A DNA stretch of 64,000 bases from Candidatus Companilactobacillus pullicola (GCA_019116025.1 DXCM01000024.1:1-64000); one strand, 5' to 3'; counted from the stretch's first letter, positions 26,221 to 35,136 are shown. Numbers and translations are program-made. Notes: generated by a model from the letters alone, not told the origin.

Positions 26221-27087
26221 CTACTTCCATTTATCAATTAGATGAGAAGTCTCTTTGGTGTTATTAGTAAAGACACTATCTAATTTTAGAGTATTAAGGG
26301 CAGTGTAATTATCATTATAAGTATCGATGATCCAGCCATTAGTTTTGAAGCCATTCTTATGAGCTAGTTTAATCAATTTAGGTGTCCACTGTTCCAAACG
26401 AATAGAGATAAATTTGATGTAGCGAGGTGCATTATCGATCTCTTCACTGTACTGACGTTCAGTTACAGAATCTAACAACCATAAGATTGGGACATTCTTT
26501 AAAGACTTATGAAATGCTTTGATACCAGGAATACTTTCATCTTGCATAATTAAATTATTCTTCATATTGTACTTTTTGATTTCTTTAGCAAGAGCTTTTT
26601 CAGTGTCAGTATTGTCGCCAGCGTTCTTTTTAGTTTCAATTATGTAATGGACTCGTTTACCATAACGATTAAAGACATCTTTCAACTGATGTAATTTTTC
26701 ACCATTGCGTAATTTAACTTTGTCCAGTTTGGCAGATGTGGATTCAGAAATAGTGACGTTAGAACCAGTCGATTTTTTCAAATTATCATCGTGAGAAACG
26801 TATAATTTATTATCCTTGCTGAGCCAAACGTCTTGCTCAATGTATTGAGTACCATCCTTAATAGCACGATTGTAACCACTAAAGGAATGATCTGGATTAT
26901 TATAGGGACTGCCACGATGTGAAAAAATGATTGGTGTTTCAGGCGAAGCGTGATTCACACTTTGTGTCACAGAGGTAAGATTTTTAGCTTTGGGTGCTGC
27001 GGCCGCTGCTACATTAGTTAGTGAAATAGGTAATCCTAATAGGACTGTAAGAAAAAGTAATAGTGCAATAAATCTCTTTTTTAACAT
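26221..27087 (-). CDS. Secreted glycerophosphodiester phosphodiesterase
   Basis: GDPD enzymes hydrolyse glycerophosphodiesters to glycerol-3-phosphate and an alcohol. The 288-residue product has a signal peptide (KKRFIALLLFLTVLLGLPISL, cleavage near VAAAAA), so it acts outside the cell, possibly on lipid or teichoic-acid fragments. The barrel motifs are HRG in FSHRGSPYNNPDHSF, EQDVWLSKDNKLYVSHD and IIETKK. The usual PENT after HRG reads PDHS here, a conservative but notable change. The start follows AAGGGGA; the open frame has 11 extra N-terminal codons that would disrupt the signal peptide. Confidence 0.9.
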   Translation of the reverse strand: MLKKRFIALLLFLTVLLGLPISLTNVAAAAAPKAKNLTSVTQSVNHASPETPIIFSHRGSPYNNPDHSFSGYNRAIKDGTQYIEQDVWLSKDNKLYVSHDDNLKKSTGSNVTISESTSAKLDKVKLRNGEKLHQLKDVFNRYGKRVHYIIETKKNAGDNTDTEKALAKEIKKYNMKNNLIMQDESIPGIKAFHKSLKNVPILWLLDSVTERQYSEEIDNAPRYIKFISIRLEQWTPKLIKLAHKNGFKTNGWIIDTYNDNYTALNTLKLDSVFTNNTKETSHLIDKWK

Positions 27088-27131
27088 AATTTTCCCCTTA
27101 TTGATGATATATTCCATCATAGTTGAAACAT

Positions 27132-27163
27132 AAAAAAAGTGCCACCCAAAATGGGTGCCACTT
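27132..27163 (-). terminator. Terminator of the 27164-27409 gene
   Basis: On the minus strand AGTGGCACCC / GGGTGGCACT is followed by seven T residues immediately after the small-gene stop. Confidence 0.85.
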
Positions 27164-27409
27164 CTATAGATGACGTGAAAGTAAGTGAGTATGTTTATTT
27201 TGTAAACCTAATTGTCTAGTTTTCTCACGTTCAATTTTTAATTGTTTCTTTATTTGTTGGTTCTTCCAGAACCCATGGATACAAACAGCTGCGGGTAATG
27301 TCATGCAATCTAAGATTGCTGGAATCAGCCATGGATTATCGTGAAGCAATTGGAAACTTTCTTCATTGTAATGATTGATTTCTTCTTGTACATCTTTTGG
27401 TAACAACAT
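27164..27409 (-). CDS. Hypothetical 81-residue membrane-associated protein
   Basis: I do not recognise this protein. It has an acidic N-terminus (MLLPKDVQEEINHYNEESF), one hydrophobic segment (WLIPAILDCMTLPAAVCIHGFW) and a basic, coiled-coil-prone C-terminus (KNQQIKKQLKIEREKTRQLGLQNKH). This suggests a single-span membrane protein with a cytoplasmic basic tail. GAGAGGATG precedes the ATG. It is monocistronic with its own terminator. Confidence 0.65.
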   Translation of the reverse strand: MLLPKDVQEEINHYNEESFQLLHDNPWLIPAILDCMTLPAAVCIHGFWKNQQIKKQLKIEREKTRQLGLQNKHTHLLSRHL

Positions 27410-27541
27410 AATATCGCATCCTCTCTTGATTAGTTACAGCATATACCATAATGACAACGCTGTCAGCAAATAAAAGAGAGGTAATAAGTAAATCATCCAA
27501 TTTTTTGATAGAATTGTATCTGTTAAAAAAGAAGGATACAA

Positions 27542-28219
27542 ATGAAAAGATTTCAAAGTTTTAAATTATTTCAATTAAGAGAAATAGCCATTGGTTTAAC
27601 TTTTATCGGTGGTTTCATTGATGCATACACATACGTACAACGAGGTCGAGTTTTGGCTGCGGGCCAAACTGGAAATATTGTTTTCCTCAGTGTAGATATT
27701 GCCCGACAAAATTTACCAGGAATAATGACTAAGGTTTTTACGATGCTATTCTTTGTTTTAGGAATTGTAGCCGTAGAAATAATGAAACATAAAAATAATC
27801 GTAGTCATTATTGGCGTTTGGTCAGTTTGATTGCTGAATTCATAGTTTGTCTGATTGTTGGATTCTTACCTAAAACGGTCTCCAATATTTATATTGTTCC
27901 GGCCTTGGCATTTGTTATGGCAATGCAGAACGTAGCTTTCAGCCAAATTGAAGGTATGGGTTACAATAACGTCTTTTCAACCGGTAATCTAAAAAAAGCA
28001 GTTATTTCTTTTGTTGAATATTTCTATCATGGACGTAAGAGTGATGTAACGACAGCGGTGATCTATTTCCAACTAGTTATCGGCTTTGCTGCGGGAGCAG
28101 TGATGTCAGCGTTACTTCAAAAATGGTTGTATTTGAGAACCATCTGGATAGTACCTGTTTTACTCCTGATAGTTGGTGGATACTATACTTATTTACTTTA
28201 CCGAAGAAGTAAATCCTAG
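27542..28219 (+). CDS. YoaK/DUF1275-family membrane protein
   Basis: The 225-residue integral membrane protein has about six spans and the DUF1275 signatures TFIGGFIDAYTYVQRG and AAGQTGNIVFLSV. Members are uncharacterised small transporter-like proteins. GAAGGATAC precedes the ATG. Its stop overlaps the stop of the convergent SMR gene in CTAG, leaving no space for a private terminator. Its transcript may read antisense through the SMR gene up to the hairpin at 28558-28616. Confidence 0.88.
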   Translation: MKRFQSFKLFQLREIAIGLTFIGGFIDAYTYVQRGRVLAAGQTGNIVFLSVDIARQNLPGIMTKVFTMLFFVLGIVAVEIMKHKNNRSHYWRLVSLIAEFIVCLIVGFLPKTVSNIYIVPALAFVMAMQNVAFSQIEGMGYNNVFSTGNLKKAVISFVEYFYHGRKSDVTTAVIYFQLVIGFAAGAVMSALLQKWLYLRTIWIVPVLLLIVGGYYTYLLYRRSKS

Positions 28220-28536
28220 CTTCCAGATGAAATTTTAATTCCGATAATACTGATCAAGAGAAGAGCTACGAAAACCCAAGTTAACGGTGATAATTTATCT
28301 CCAAAGAGAACGACACCGATGATGACTGATCCGACAGCTCCGATACCAGTCCAAATCGGGTAGGCCAAACTCATAGGCATTCTCTTAACAGCAATCGCTA
28401 AAAAGAACATGCTGAGAAATAGCCCAACAATCGTGTAAATGGTAAAGCTGATTTTGGTGAAACCATGACTTAGTTTCATAGTAGTTGACCAAACAACTTC
28501 AAAAATTCCTGCGACAATTAAATAGATCCAATTCAT
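28216..28536 (-). CDS. SMR-family efflux protein, Gdx/SugE-like
   Basis: The 106-residue, four-span small multidrug resistance protein has the essential Glu13 in AGIFEVVWSTTMKLSHGF. The W-x4-K and HGF pattern fits the Gdx (SugE) branch, which exports guanidinium, rather than the EmrE/Qac branch. The signature AYPIWTGIGAVGSVIIG is present. GGGAGGA precedes the ATG. A single small gene suggests a homodimer. The leader contains a terminator-like hairpin directly before the ribosome site, suggesting regulated read-through. Confidence 0.9.
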   Translation of the reverse strand: MNWIYLIVAGIFEVVWSTTMKLSHGFTKISFTIYTIVGLFLSMFFLAIAVKRMPMSLAYPIWTGIGAVGSVIIGVVLFGDKLSPLTWVFVALLLISIIGIKISSGS

Positions 28537-28557
28537 AATATTTTCCTCCCAAAAAAA

Positions 28558-28616
28558 TAAAGTACCCCTATAAATTCCTTCTATGGCCTAATGGAATTTA
28601 TAAGAGTACTTTTTTA
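28558..28616 (-). promoter_or_regulatory. Leader hairpin/attenuator upstream of the SMR gene
   Basis: On the minus strand AAAGTACTCTTATAAATTCC pairs with GGAATTTATAGGGGTACTTT and is followed by ATTTTTTT, ending just before the GGGAGGA ribosome site. It lies downstream of the predicted SMR promoter, so it would terminate the leader transcript. On the plus strand it also ends in six T residues and could stop read-through from the DUF1275 gene. Which use matters is unknown. Confidence 0.6.
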
Positions 28617-28631
28617 GTTGACACCCGGCGG

Positions 28632-28660
28632 TGTATAATTATTTCTATAAATAATAGCAA
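28632..28660 (-). promoter_or_regulatory. Predicted SMR-gene promoter
   Basis: On the minus strand TTGCTA and TATACA are separated by 17 bases. Transcription from here would include the hairpin at 28558-28616 in an ~85-base leader. Confidence 0.5.
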
Positions 28661-28672
28661 ATTCAGGGGAAA

Positions 28673-29107
28673 ATGGCAAATATGATTCGAGAAATGCGAC
28701 CAGAAGAAATTGAAACAGTGAGTAATATTTGGTTACAAGGAAACTTAGAAGCACATGCTTTCATTGACAAAGACTATTGGATTAATAATTTAAACGTTGT
28801 ACGAGAGCAATTTGGAAAAGCCGATATATATGTGTTTGTTGAGAATGGCAAAATACAGGGATTTGCTGGTTTACAGGAAAATTATCTAGCTGGAATATTT
28901 GTTCAAAAAGAATATCGAGATCATGGCGTAGGTAAGAAATTACTAGATTATTTGAAACAAAAATATTCAGATTTATCATTAGACGTATATGCTAAGAATA
29001 TTCGAGCCAAAAAGTTTTACTCACAAAATGAATTTGTAATAGTTCGTGAGGATATGGATGAATCGACTAATGAAGTTGAATATCAAATGTTTTGGAAAAG
29101 GGGATAA
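28673..29107 (+). CDS. GNAT-family N-acetyltransferase
   Basis: The 144-residue protein has the acetyl-CoA-binding motif A (IFVQKEYRDHGVGKKLLDYLKQKY) and motif B (YAKNIRAKKFYSQNEFVIV). It is of the single-domain RimI/YjaB type, and the acceptor substrate is unknown. CAGGGGAAA precedes the ATG. It lies 2 bases upstream of the small DUF3923 gene and forms a unit with it. Confidence 0.85.
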   Translation: MANMIREMRPEEIETVSNIWLQGNLEAHAFIDKDYWINNLNVVREQFGKADIYVFVENGKIQGFAGLQENYLAGIFVQKEYRDHGVGKKLLDYLKQKYSDLSLDVYAKNIRAKKFYSQNEFVIVREDMDESTNEVEYQMFWKRG

Positions 29108-29109
29108 AC

Positions 29110-29319
29110 ATGAAAATTTGGTGGGGAGTAAATTTTACGTGGTTGATACTATTTGCTATCGGTACGATTTATCTTTTAAATAGAAAAATTGATGGAGCGG
29201 GCGCTGTCCAAAGTCCACAAATAAGAATGGTTTCATTAGCAGTCCTAGGTGGTTTCTTCATCTTTGTTTGCCTGTGCCAATTGATCGTATTATTTTTTGT
29301 CAAAAGAAGAAATAAATAG
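29110..29319 (+). CDS. DUF3923-family small membrane protein
   Basis: The 69-residue protein has two spans (WGVNFTWLILFAIGTIYLL and MVSLAVLGGFFIFVCLCQLIVLFF) joined by RKIDGAGAVQSPQIR, which matches DUF3923 as I know it. The function is unknown. The start was set at the ATG behind AAAAGGGG, so it begins 2 bases after the acetyltransferase stop. The longer frame overlaps that gene. Confidence 0.78.
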   Translation: MKIWWGVNFTWLILFAIGTIYLLNRKIDGAGAVQSPQIRMVSLAVLGGFFIFVCLCQLIVLFFVKRRNK

Positions 29320-29359
29320 TAAAAAATCCTGATCAATTTAATTGGTCAGGATTTTTTTA
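29320..29359. terminator. Bidirectional terminator
   Basis: AAAAAATCCTGATCAATTTAATTGGTCAGGATTTTTTT-type palindrome: the arms AAAAAATCCTGA and TCAGGATTTTTT pair perfectly, between the DUF3923 gene and the convergent MFS gene. Confidence 0.9.
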
Positions 29360-30538
29360 CTCCGCTTGAACAAGTGGATGTTTTCTAACAATAAAGGTTA
29401 GTAGATATGATGCAGCTAAAATCGCAGTTACAACTAAGTATGGATAATGAGTATTCCAATCCATTAATGCTCCAGACATCAAAGGTCCGATAACATTTCC
29501 GATACTAGTTAGCGACATATTCATACCATTGATAAGACCTTGATTAGAACGACTTGACTTAGTTAAAAGGGTCGTAATTGCAGGTCTCAATAAATCAAAT
29601 GATGAGAAGATGATCAAAGTTGCTACAATAACTTCGATGTGTGAATGTGCTCGTGTGATCCAGAAGACACAGACAGCACTCAGTAAGAATGCGATACTGA
29701 TTAAACGCATTTCTCCAATTTTATTGATGATCCAGTTGAACGCTGCAACTTGTAAAATCAAAGAAATAATACCGTTTAAAGTTAATACTAAAGCAATTGT
29801 ATTTAAACCAAAATTGAACACTTGATTAACATAGATACTATAGATACTTTCAAAACCTTGTAGTCCAAATGATGAAACAAGAATCATTCCGAATAGCATA
29901 ACCATTGGCAAAGTCAGAATTGATTTGATAGAACCCTTTTCTTGAGCTTTCTTTTCGGCCTCTAGTGCTTCTTCTTCGAGAACTTCTTTGTTTTCTTTTA
30001 ATAGGAATAAAGTGAATATAGCACTGATGATTCCAAGCGCTCCGGCAAAGTAAAATGGTGTCTTATATGTGATACCAGCTAGGATCCCACCAAGTCCAGG
30101 TCCTAGAATCAAGCCACCACTAAAGGCAGCAGAAAGCCAACCAATAACTTTGGCACGCTCTTTTAGAGTTGTTAGATCTGAACCTAAAGCCATTGAAGTA
30201 GGTACAACCATTGCAGCCGCTAAACCACCGATAACACGCGAAATGTTAAAGATAGGTAGACTGGTTGCGACCGCAAAGATAAATTCCGAAACGGCATAAG
30301 TGAACAGGCCAATAACAATTACGGGCTTACGTCCAACCTTATCAGACATTTTACCAACAATGGGTGAGGCGACAAATTGAGCAAAAGCAAAAAGTGACGT
30401 CATGACCCCCATCTGTGATGTAGTATAGTGAAATTCGTTTTTGATAAATGGTGTGACTGGAATAACTAATCCGATTCCTAAACAGATTAAAAAGTTACTA
30501 GCCACAAGGATATAGATTGATTTTTTGTTCTTTCCCAT
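29357..30538 (-). CDS. MFS multidrug efflux transporter (NorA/TetA-like)
   Basis: The 393-residue, 12-span proton antiporter has motif A between TM2 and TM3 (GKMSDKVGRKPVIVIG) and motif C in TM5 (AFSGGLILGPGLGGILAG), typical of drug:H+ antiporters of the Bmr/NorA/TetA group. The central loop is acidic (LLKENKEVLEEEALEAEKKAQEKG). GGGGGG precedes the ATG. The long leader holds two hairpins, the second an intrinsic terminator, which suggests drug-inducible attenuation as known for other efflux genes. Confidence 0.9.
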   Translation of the reverse strand: MGKNKKSIYILVASNFLICLGIGLVIPVTPFIKNEFHYTTSQMGVMTSLFAFAQFVASPIVGKMSDKVGRKPVIVIGLFTYAVSEFIFAVATSLPIFNISRVIGGLAAAMVVPTSMALGSDLTTLKERAKVIGWLSAAFSGGLILGPGLGGILAGITYKTPFYFAGALGIISAIFTLFLLKENKEVLEEEALEAEKKAQEKGSIKSILTLPMVMLFGMILVSSFGLQGFESIYSIYVNQVFNFGLNTIALVLTLNGIISLILQVAAFNWIINKIGEMRLISIAFLLSAVCVFWITRAHSHIEVIVATLIIFSSFDLLRPAITTLLTKSSRSNQGLINGMNMSLTSIGNVIGPLMSGALMDWNTHYPYLVVTAILAASYLLTFIVRKHPLVQAE

Positions 30539-30565
30539 ATTTCCCCCCTAATGATAAATATTTTT

Positions 30566-30668
30566 AAGTTCAAAAAAACTACCATCTGCTGATAGTAGTT
30601 GACGATAAGAAAGCCGATATTCTAAGAATTAACTCAGATATCGGCTAGATTTGAACTTGAAATCTCAC
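30566..30668 (-). promoter_or_regulatory. Attenuator leader of the MFS efflux gene
   Basis: Read on the minus strand, a possible 7-residue leader frame (GTG start, MRFQVQI, 30668-30645) ends at hairpin 1 (AGCCGATAT/ATATCGGCT). Hairpin 2 follows (AACTACTATC, loop AGCA, GATGGTAGTT) with seven T residues, about 35 bases before the MFS start. AAGTTCAAA in the leader frame is complementary to TTTGAACTT at the end of the T-run, giving an alternative closing stem. The leader frame has no good ribosome site, so that part is uncertain; the terminator is clear. Confidence 0.6.
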
Positions 30669-30849
30669 ATTACTTTACAGCTTACTATGATTGTATATTA
30701 ATGTCTAATACTTTGAGTTAACTTTTTTATTACGTTTTTATAACAAAAATAACTTTTGGCATATAAATTTATTTAAAACGGTGTAAAAAATGGACATTTC
30801 GTATGGATGGTATTAATATGTTAGGTATGACTAATAAGGAGGTCATATT

Positions 30850-31488
30850 TTGGATTTTCGAAGTGGCTTGAACAGTGATAAGCCTCAGATAATAAATTTA
30901 CTAGTAGAATCATTTAAAGAATACACTACAACTAAGAACATGTTCCAACAAGAGTTTAGATCTAGCGCTAAGTTCGATAAGTTGTTACGCAAATACTTCG
31001 CACTGGAAGTTAACGTATTTATGAAAAAAGGTTTGGTTTATGTTGGAGCTGACGGAAAGGGAAAGCCTAGAGCAGTTGCTCTAATTGAATTTAATCAAGG
31101 TCGACAGATAAGCAACTGGGACTATCTTTCAATGGATGGTTTGAAGTTGATACCTCAGATTATTATGAGCGGATTCAATGGTTTCAATGCATTCGATATC
31201 TTTAAGTTTGAAGATCTTTTCGACTTAGTGAAAGGTAAGAAGAAATGTGCTGTTGAGTACTTGGCTGTAGATAAGAGTCTACGTGGTCAAGGTATCGGTA
31301 GTAAGATGCTTAACAATCACATTAGCCCTTACGTGAAGAAGATTGGTTACCGTAATATTATTTTGGAAACCAACACACAGAAGAACGTTAAATTTTATAA
31401 AAAGAATAATTTTGCCGTACGCTCAGTTAAGAAAGTTAACTTGAGTCATGGTGATGTTAAGGATTGGGTCTTATCAAAGGCCATCTAA
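30850..31488 (+). CDS. GNAT-family N-acetyltransferase with TTG start
   Basis: The 212-residue protein carries a C-terminal acetyl-CoA-binding motif (VEYLAVDKSLRGQGIGSKMLNNHI) and NIILETNTQKNVKFYKKNNF. The N-terminal half is longer than in minimal GNATs. A TTG start is chosen because AAGGAGGT lies 5 bases upstream and no ATG is nearby. The acceptor is unknown. It is a single gene with its own terminator, divergent from the MFS efflux gene. Confidence 0.85.
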   Translation: MDFRSGLNSDKPQIINLLVESFKEYTTTKNMFQQEFRSSAKFDKLLRKYFALEVNVFMKKGLVYVGADGKGKPRAVALIEFNQGRQISNWDYLSMDGLKLIPQIIMSGFNGFNAFDIFKFEDLFDLVKGKKKCAVEYLAVDKSLRGQGIGSKMLNNHISPYVKKIGYRNIILETNTQKNVKFYKKNNFAVRSVKKVNLSHGDVKDWVLSKAI

Positions 31489-31490
31489 AG

Positions 31491-31530
31491 CAAAAAGGAC
31501 ATTCACAATTTGTGAATGTCCTTTTTTTAC
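31491..31530 (+). terminator. Terminator after the 30850-31488 acetyltransferase
   Basis: AAAAAGGACATTCACAA pairs with TTGTGAATGTCCTTTTT with almost no loop. Confidence 0.9.
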
Positions 31531-31621
31531 TAAAAACAACTAATTCCTACTTCATAAGAATAACAAATTATTTCATAAGTGACATTTTTCTTAAGGAAAC
31601 TTAAACTTTCTTCAGATTACC

Positions 31622-34024
31622 TTAAACTGATTCGACTAGATTCCACGATAATGTACCGGTGTAGTCACCAGCTGCAGTTCCAGGAGCTAAATGAATTTGC
31701 CAATCATTCACACCAACATAATCAGATAGATTCAAATTATCCTGACTACCTGGAAATGTATCTGTTTGAATTGATACACCACTAGCGGTGAGAGGCTGCC
31801 AAGTACCGGTATCAGTATACTTGTTGGTTCTTTGTCTAATGAATAATAAGCCTGAGTCATCTGCTTGCAAAGTATCATTATTGTAATTTTTCATTTGAGT
31901 CTTGGAATTATTATTGTCATACGAAACATTAACGTTAAAACTGTTGCTATCAGGATGTGTAACAATCAATTCTCCCTTAGTAGTTACATTATTGAGAATC
32001 ATTTTTTTACCATAAATATTAGTTGAGCCGAAATCTATAAGGCTAGGAACTTCAACAAAGGCATCACTCTTTTGAACATTGACGGAAGCACCGTTAGAAA
32101 CCATATCACCAATTACTTCGTTTGAGGAACTTACACCACCAGAAACGGTAGCAACATTAGTTACTTGGCCAACTGCCGCGGAAGTAACTTTAGCATTGAA
32201 CTCCAAGGTGACAGTTTGTCCAGGTTTTACAGCATTGATACCAGTATTTATTTGGTTAGATTCATATGGTGTAGTGTCCTCGGGACCTTTAACGTGAACC
32301 TTCCCGTCTAAGACTAATCCATTAGGAAGATCATCAGTTAATTTAGTCCCAGCGTTTAGAGTGTCTGTACTGTCAGAAGTAACTTGATAAATCATGTAAA
32401 AATCAACAATATCACCAACTTTTGCATCTGTACTTTCTGAAAATCCGGTTTCACCATTAGTAACATTTTTAACATACTTTTTAAATGAGAAATTAAAGCT
32501 TGATTTCTTAACAGGAATATCTACTGAAGCATCATAAGTTTTACTGGAGGTTTTAGTATCGTGTCCAGTAAAGTAAGCCGTATTGGTGAGAGTTTTTCCA
32601 CTACCATCCCGAGTGATACTGGCGTTATATGAAATGGTAGCTTCTTGACCATCGCTTAGTGACAATGTTGGTGGAATGGTCAGAGTTTTAGTTGAAGCAT
32701 TATAGTCACTAGCATTAATATGAACACTTGATCCATCATTATATGTTAAAACAATGCTAGTAGGATCGATTTGTAAACCATCAGGTATAGTATCTTTAAG
32801 TTCTTCGTAAGTCCATGAACTTCCATATCCATTGTTACGAACTTTTAGAGAAAATTTTAAATTGTCACCAATATTGTTGGTGCCACTAGTATTTGTTTGG
32901 TTAGTGTAAGTTTTACTTACAACCGGTAAGGCATAAGGATTAGCGGTAACACCCATTGTTGAGCCAAAATGTGCTGTCTCACCGGGATTCAAAGTTGTTG
33001 GATCCCACTTTAAAGTGTAACTGGAGTCGGCGAGAGATGTGGATCCGGCGATTGCATCTCCATATTTGTAACCCTTTGATTCAGCCCCAGCACCAGTTTT
33101 AGAATCAAAGCCACTGATCCAATTCATGTTAGTACTAAACGTTTGACCAGCATAGTACTTAAACCCGTCTGGCATTTCGTTGGTAACCATTAATTTATAA
33201 GTGCCGTTTTCAATATACAGACCGTTAGAATTTCCCAAATCTTTTACTAAGACACGATCATTATCTGCTAATTTAGTATCTTCACCATATAGAATTTGGA
33301 ATGATTGTGTTTTGCTTGAATTATTGGATAAGAACAGCTCTCTTTGGACGATAGCAGAATTAGTTGGTGAAGCTCGTAGAACAATTTCTGCTTTCAAATC
33401 GAAAACATCATTACCGGTTCCAGATCCTCTTATGAAGTCACCAACAATTTTATAAGCAGCGTGTCCATTAGAGTCTTTTCCAATATAGAACTTCTTGTTT
33501 TGCATGTATGGAGTATTAGAGGTACCACCTAGAAGAGCATATTTACTAGCATTTACACCACTGAGGCCAAAATTTGTATTAGTGGGTAAAACTATAAAGT
33601 CTGGAGAAGTGAATGAAACCTGTTGTTTATTAATTGATGAATCAGTACTGTCATGGGAGCCTTGAAAGATTGAGTTAATATAATTTCCACTATCATTTAG
33701 AAAAACATTGATTTTTGATCCATAAATATTACCCCCGCTAAAGGTCGTGGGCTTTGCAATAGTATCATCAGACATGGATTTTACCTTACCATTTGTATCT
33801 TGAGTCAAACCAAAGGCATATCCCAGACTAATACCAGGGGCAATTTCCAATTCCTGATATGAATTTATTGAAGATGTACCCGAATTCCAAGTAATATCTT
33901 TATCGTAACTTGTTTGAGTGTCAGGATCGGCAGCACGAACATTTGTAATAGGGAGCAATAATATGATGAAAAAAGTTATAATAAAAAACATCAAATAATA
34001 TCTAATAGATTCAAATTTTTTCAT
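31622..34024 (-). CDS. Large secreted WxL-like/DUF11 surface protein
   Basis: The 800-residue product has a signal peptide (YYLMFFIITFFIILLLPI, cut near VRAADP). It then has a ~300-residue N-terminal beta region, two DUF11-type repeats (KFSLKVRNNGYGSSWTYEEL… and DIVDFYMIYQVTSDSTD…) and a C-terminal domain from ~LIDFGSTNI to GDYTGTLSWNLVESV. That last domain matches the WxL pattern of non-covalent peptidoglycan binding but lacks the usual AP-type ending. There is no LPXTG motif. The start follows GGGAGGGG; 13 extra codons of the open frame were dropped. The gene at 36214 has a similar C-terminal domain. Confidence 0.8.
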   Translation of the reverse strand: MKKFESIRYYLMFFIITFFIILLLPITNVRAADPDTQTSYDKDITWNSGTSSINSYQELEIAPGISLGYAFGLTQDTNGKVKSMSDDTIAKPTTFSGGNIYGSKINVFLNDSGNYINSIFQGSHDSTDSSINKQQVSFTSPDFIVLPTNTNFGLSGVNASKYALLGGTSNTPYMQNKKFYIGKDSNGHAAYKIVGDFIRGSGTGNDVFDLKAEIVLRASPTNSAIVQRELFLSNNSSKTQSFQILYGEDTKLADNDRVLVKDLGNSNGLYIENGTYKLMVTNEMPDGFKYYAGQTFSTNMNWISGFDSKTGAGAESKGYKYGDAIAGSTSLADSSYTLKWDPTTLNPGETAHFGSTMGVTANPYALPVVSKTYTNQTNTSGTNNIGDNLKFSLKVRNNGYGSSWTYEELKDTIPDGLQIDPTSIVLTYNDGSSVHINASDYNASTKTLTIPPTLSLSDGQEATISYNASITRDGSGKTLTNTAYFTGHDTKTSSKTYDASVDIPVKKSSFNFSFKKYVKNVTNGETGFSESTDAKVGDIVDFYMIYQVTSDSTDTLNAGTKLTDDLPNGLVLDGKVHVKGPEDTTPYESNQINTGINAVKPGQTVTLEFNAKVTSAAVGQVTNVATVSGGVSSSNEVIGDMVSNGASVNVQKSDAFVEVPSLIDFGSTNIYGKKMILNNVTTKGELIVTHPDSNSFNVNVSYDNNNSKTQMKNYNNDTLQADDSGLLFIRQRTNKYTDTGTWQPLTASGVSIQTDTFPGSQDNLNLSDYVGVNDWQIHLAPGTAAGDYTGTLSWNLVESV

Positions 34025-34196
34025 AATAAACCCCTCCCAAAATTTACTGGTATTTACAATCATTATAGTACTATATTTAAAATAATTAATTAATATTTTG
34101 ACTAATTATTTTAATTTATCGTCTATATTTATAATTTATATGAGTTGTAAAATCTTATGAGAGGTAAACCAAAATCACAAATTTTTGAATTTAATA

Positions 34197-34808
34197 TTAG
34201 TTTAGTCCATTTTTAAATGATTCCAGACCTTCGCTAGCAATAAAATAAACTAATACTAATGCGGCAATGGAATCGACCCACCATAAATTGAAGAGAGCTG
34301 TTAGAACAGCACCTAGAAGTACAGTTCCGGCCATATATGCACAAGTAATATTACACATTCCATCCTCGATTAAGGCGTCAGAATTAATTTTTTTACCTAG
34401 TGAACGTTTCTTGAAAGTGAAGAAAGGCATTAGTAAAACTGAGGCAATAGCAATCGAAATACCAGAAATACTAGTATCGGCAGTTTGGTGTGTGACCAGA
34501 TTAAAAATTGATACAGATATGACATAAATTGACAGCAGCAATAACACGCTACCGACAATCAGAGAGGACTTCTTCTCGGCACTTTTAATCTGTTCAATAG
34601 GTGCGTTATTGAATTCTTTTTTCAAGCGCCAAATTAAAGTACTGCCAGAAATAATTTCTAAAAAACTATCTAAACCGAAAGCAATTAAGAGAATTGAACC
34701 AGCTTTGATTCCAGAATAGAATCCAACAATAAATTCAAAGGCCATCCAAATAGTAGAAAGATATTCTATTTGCAGACTCTTTTTAACGTCATTCATATTA
34801 TTCACCAT
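34197..34808 (-). CDS. Cation diffusion facilitator-like metal efflux protein
   Basis: The 203-residue, six-span protein has the CDF-type acidic transport sites in TM2 ([12 protein letters not shown]) and TM5 ([14 protein letters not shown]). It lacks the long cytoplasmic C-terminal domain of full CDF proteins. It should export Zn2+, Co2+ or a similar ion. The ATG behind GAGGT overlaps the last codons of the upstream ArsR gene by 11 bases, so the two are translationally coupled. The regulator's metal site suggests zinc or cobalt. Confidence 0.87.
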   Translation of the reverse strand: MVNNMNDVKKSLQIEYLSTIWMAFEFIVGFYSGIKAGSILLIAFGLDSFLEIISGSTLIWRLKKEFNNAPIEQIKSAEKKSSLIVGSVLLLLSIYVISVSIFNLVTHQTADTSISGISIAIASVLLMPFFTFKKRSLGKKINSDALIEDGMCNITCAYMAGTVLLGAVLTALFNLWWVDSIAALVLVYFIASEGLESFKNGLN

Positions 34809-35124
34809 GTTTTTTACCTCGCATAACGTGATCAGCATGTTCTAGCGTCTCATTGATAACGTCTAAAATATGGGGGTCATCTAATTGGTAATAATTAGCT
34901 TTACCAACTCGATGCGAACTGACTAACTGGTAGTTCTTGAGAAGTGCCAACTGATGAGAGATGACGGATTGTTCAACGCCTAATAGTTCGACCAGTTCAC
35001 TAACATTCATTTCTTGTTGCTCTAGGACGTTTAACATTTGGATTCTGGTTGGATTACTGAGTAATTTTAGAATTTTTTGCGATTCTTCCAATAAATCTGG
35101 AGCAATTATTTTTATTTTTGTCAT
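34798..35124 (-). CDS. ArsR/SmtB-family metal sensor, CzrA-like
   Basis: The 108-residue winged-helix repressor ([12 protein letters not shown], then [16 protein letters not shown] as recognition helix) has a full alpha-5 metal site. Asp83 and His85 (DDPHIL) pair across the dimer with His96 and His99 (EHADH), the same ligand set and spacing as the CzrA Zn/Co sensor. It therefore probably derepresses the coupled CDF gene when zinc or cobalt is high. AAAGGAG precedes the ATG. A dyad operator lies just upstream. Confidence 0.92.
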   Translation of the reverse strand: MTKIKIIAPDLLEESQKILKLLSNPTRIQMLNVLEQQEMNVSELVELLGVEQSVISHQLALLKNYQLVSSHRVGKANYYQLDDPHILDVINETLEHADHVMRGKKHGE

Positions 35125-35136
35125 TTTCTCTCCTTT

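Noticed and set aside
28537-28631. Guanidine riboswitch before the SMR gene
   Set aside because: No ykkC-type aptamer core and no pair of ACGR-loop hairpins could be found; only one long hairpin with a T-run is present.
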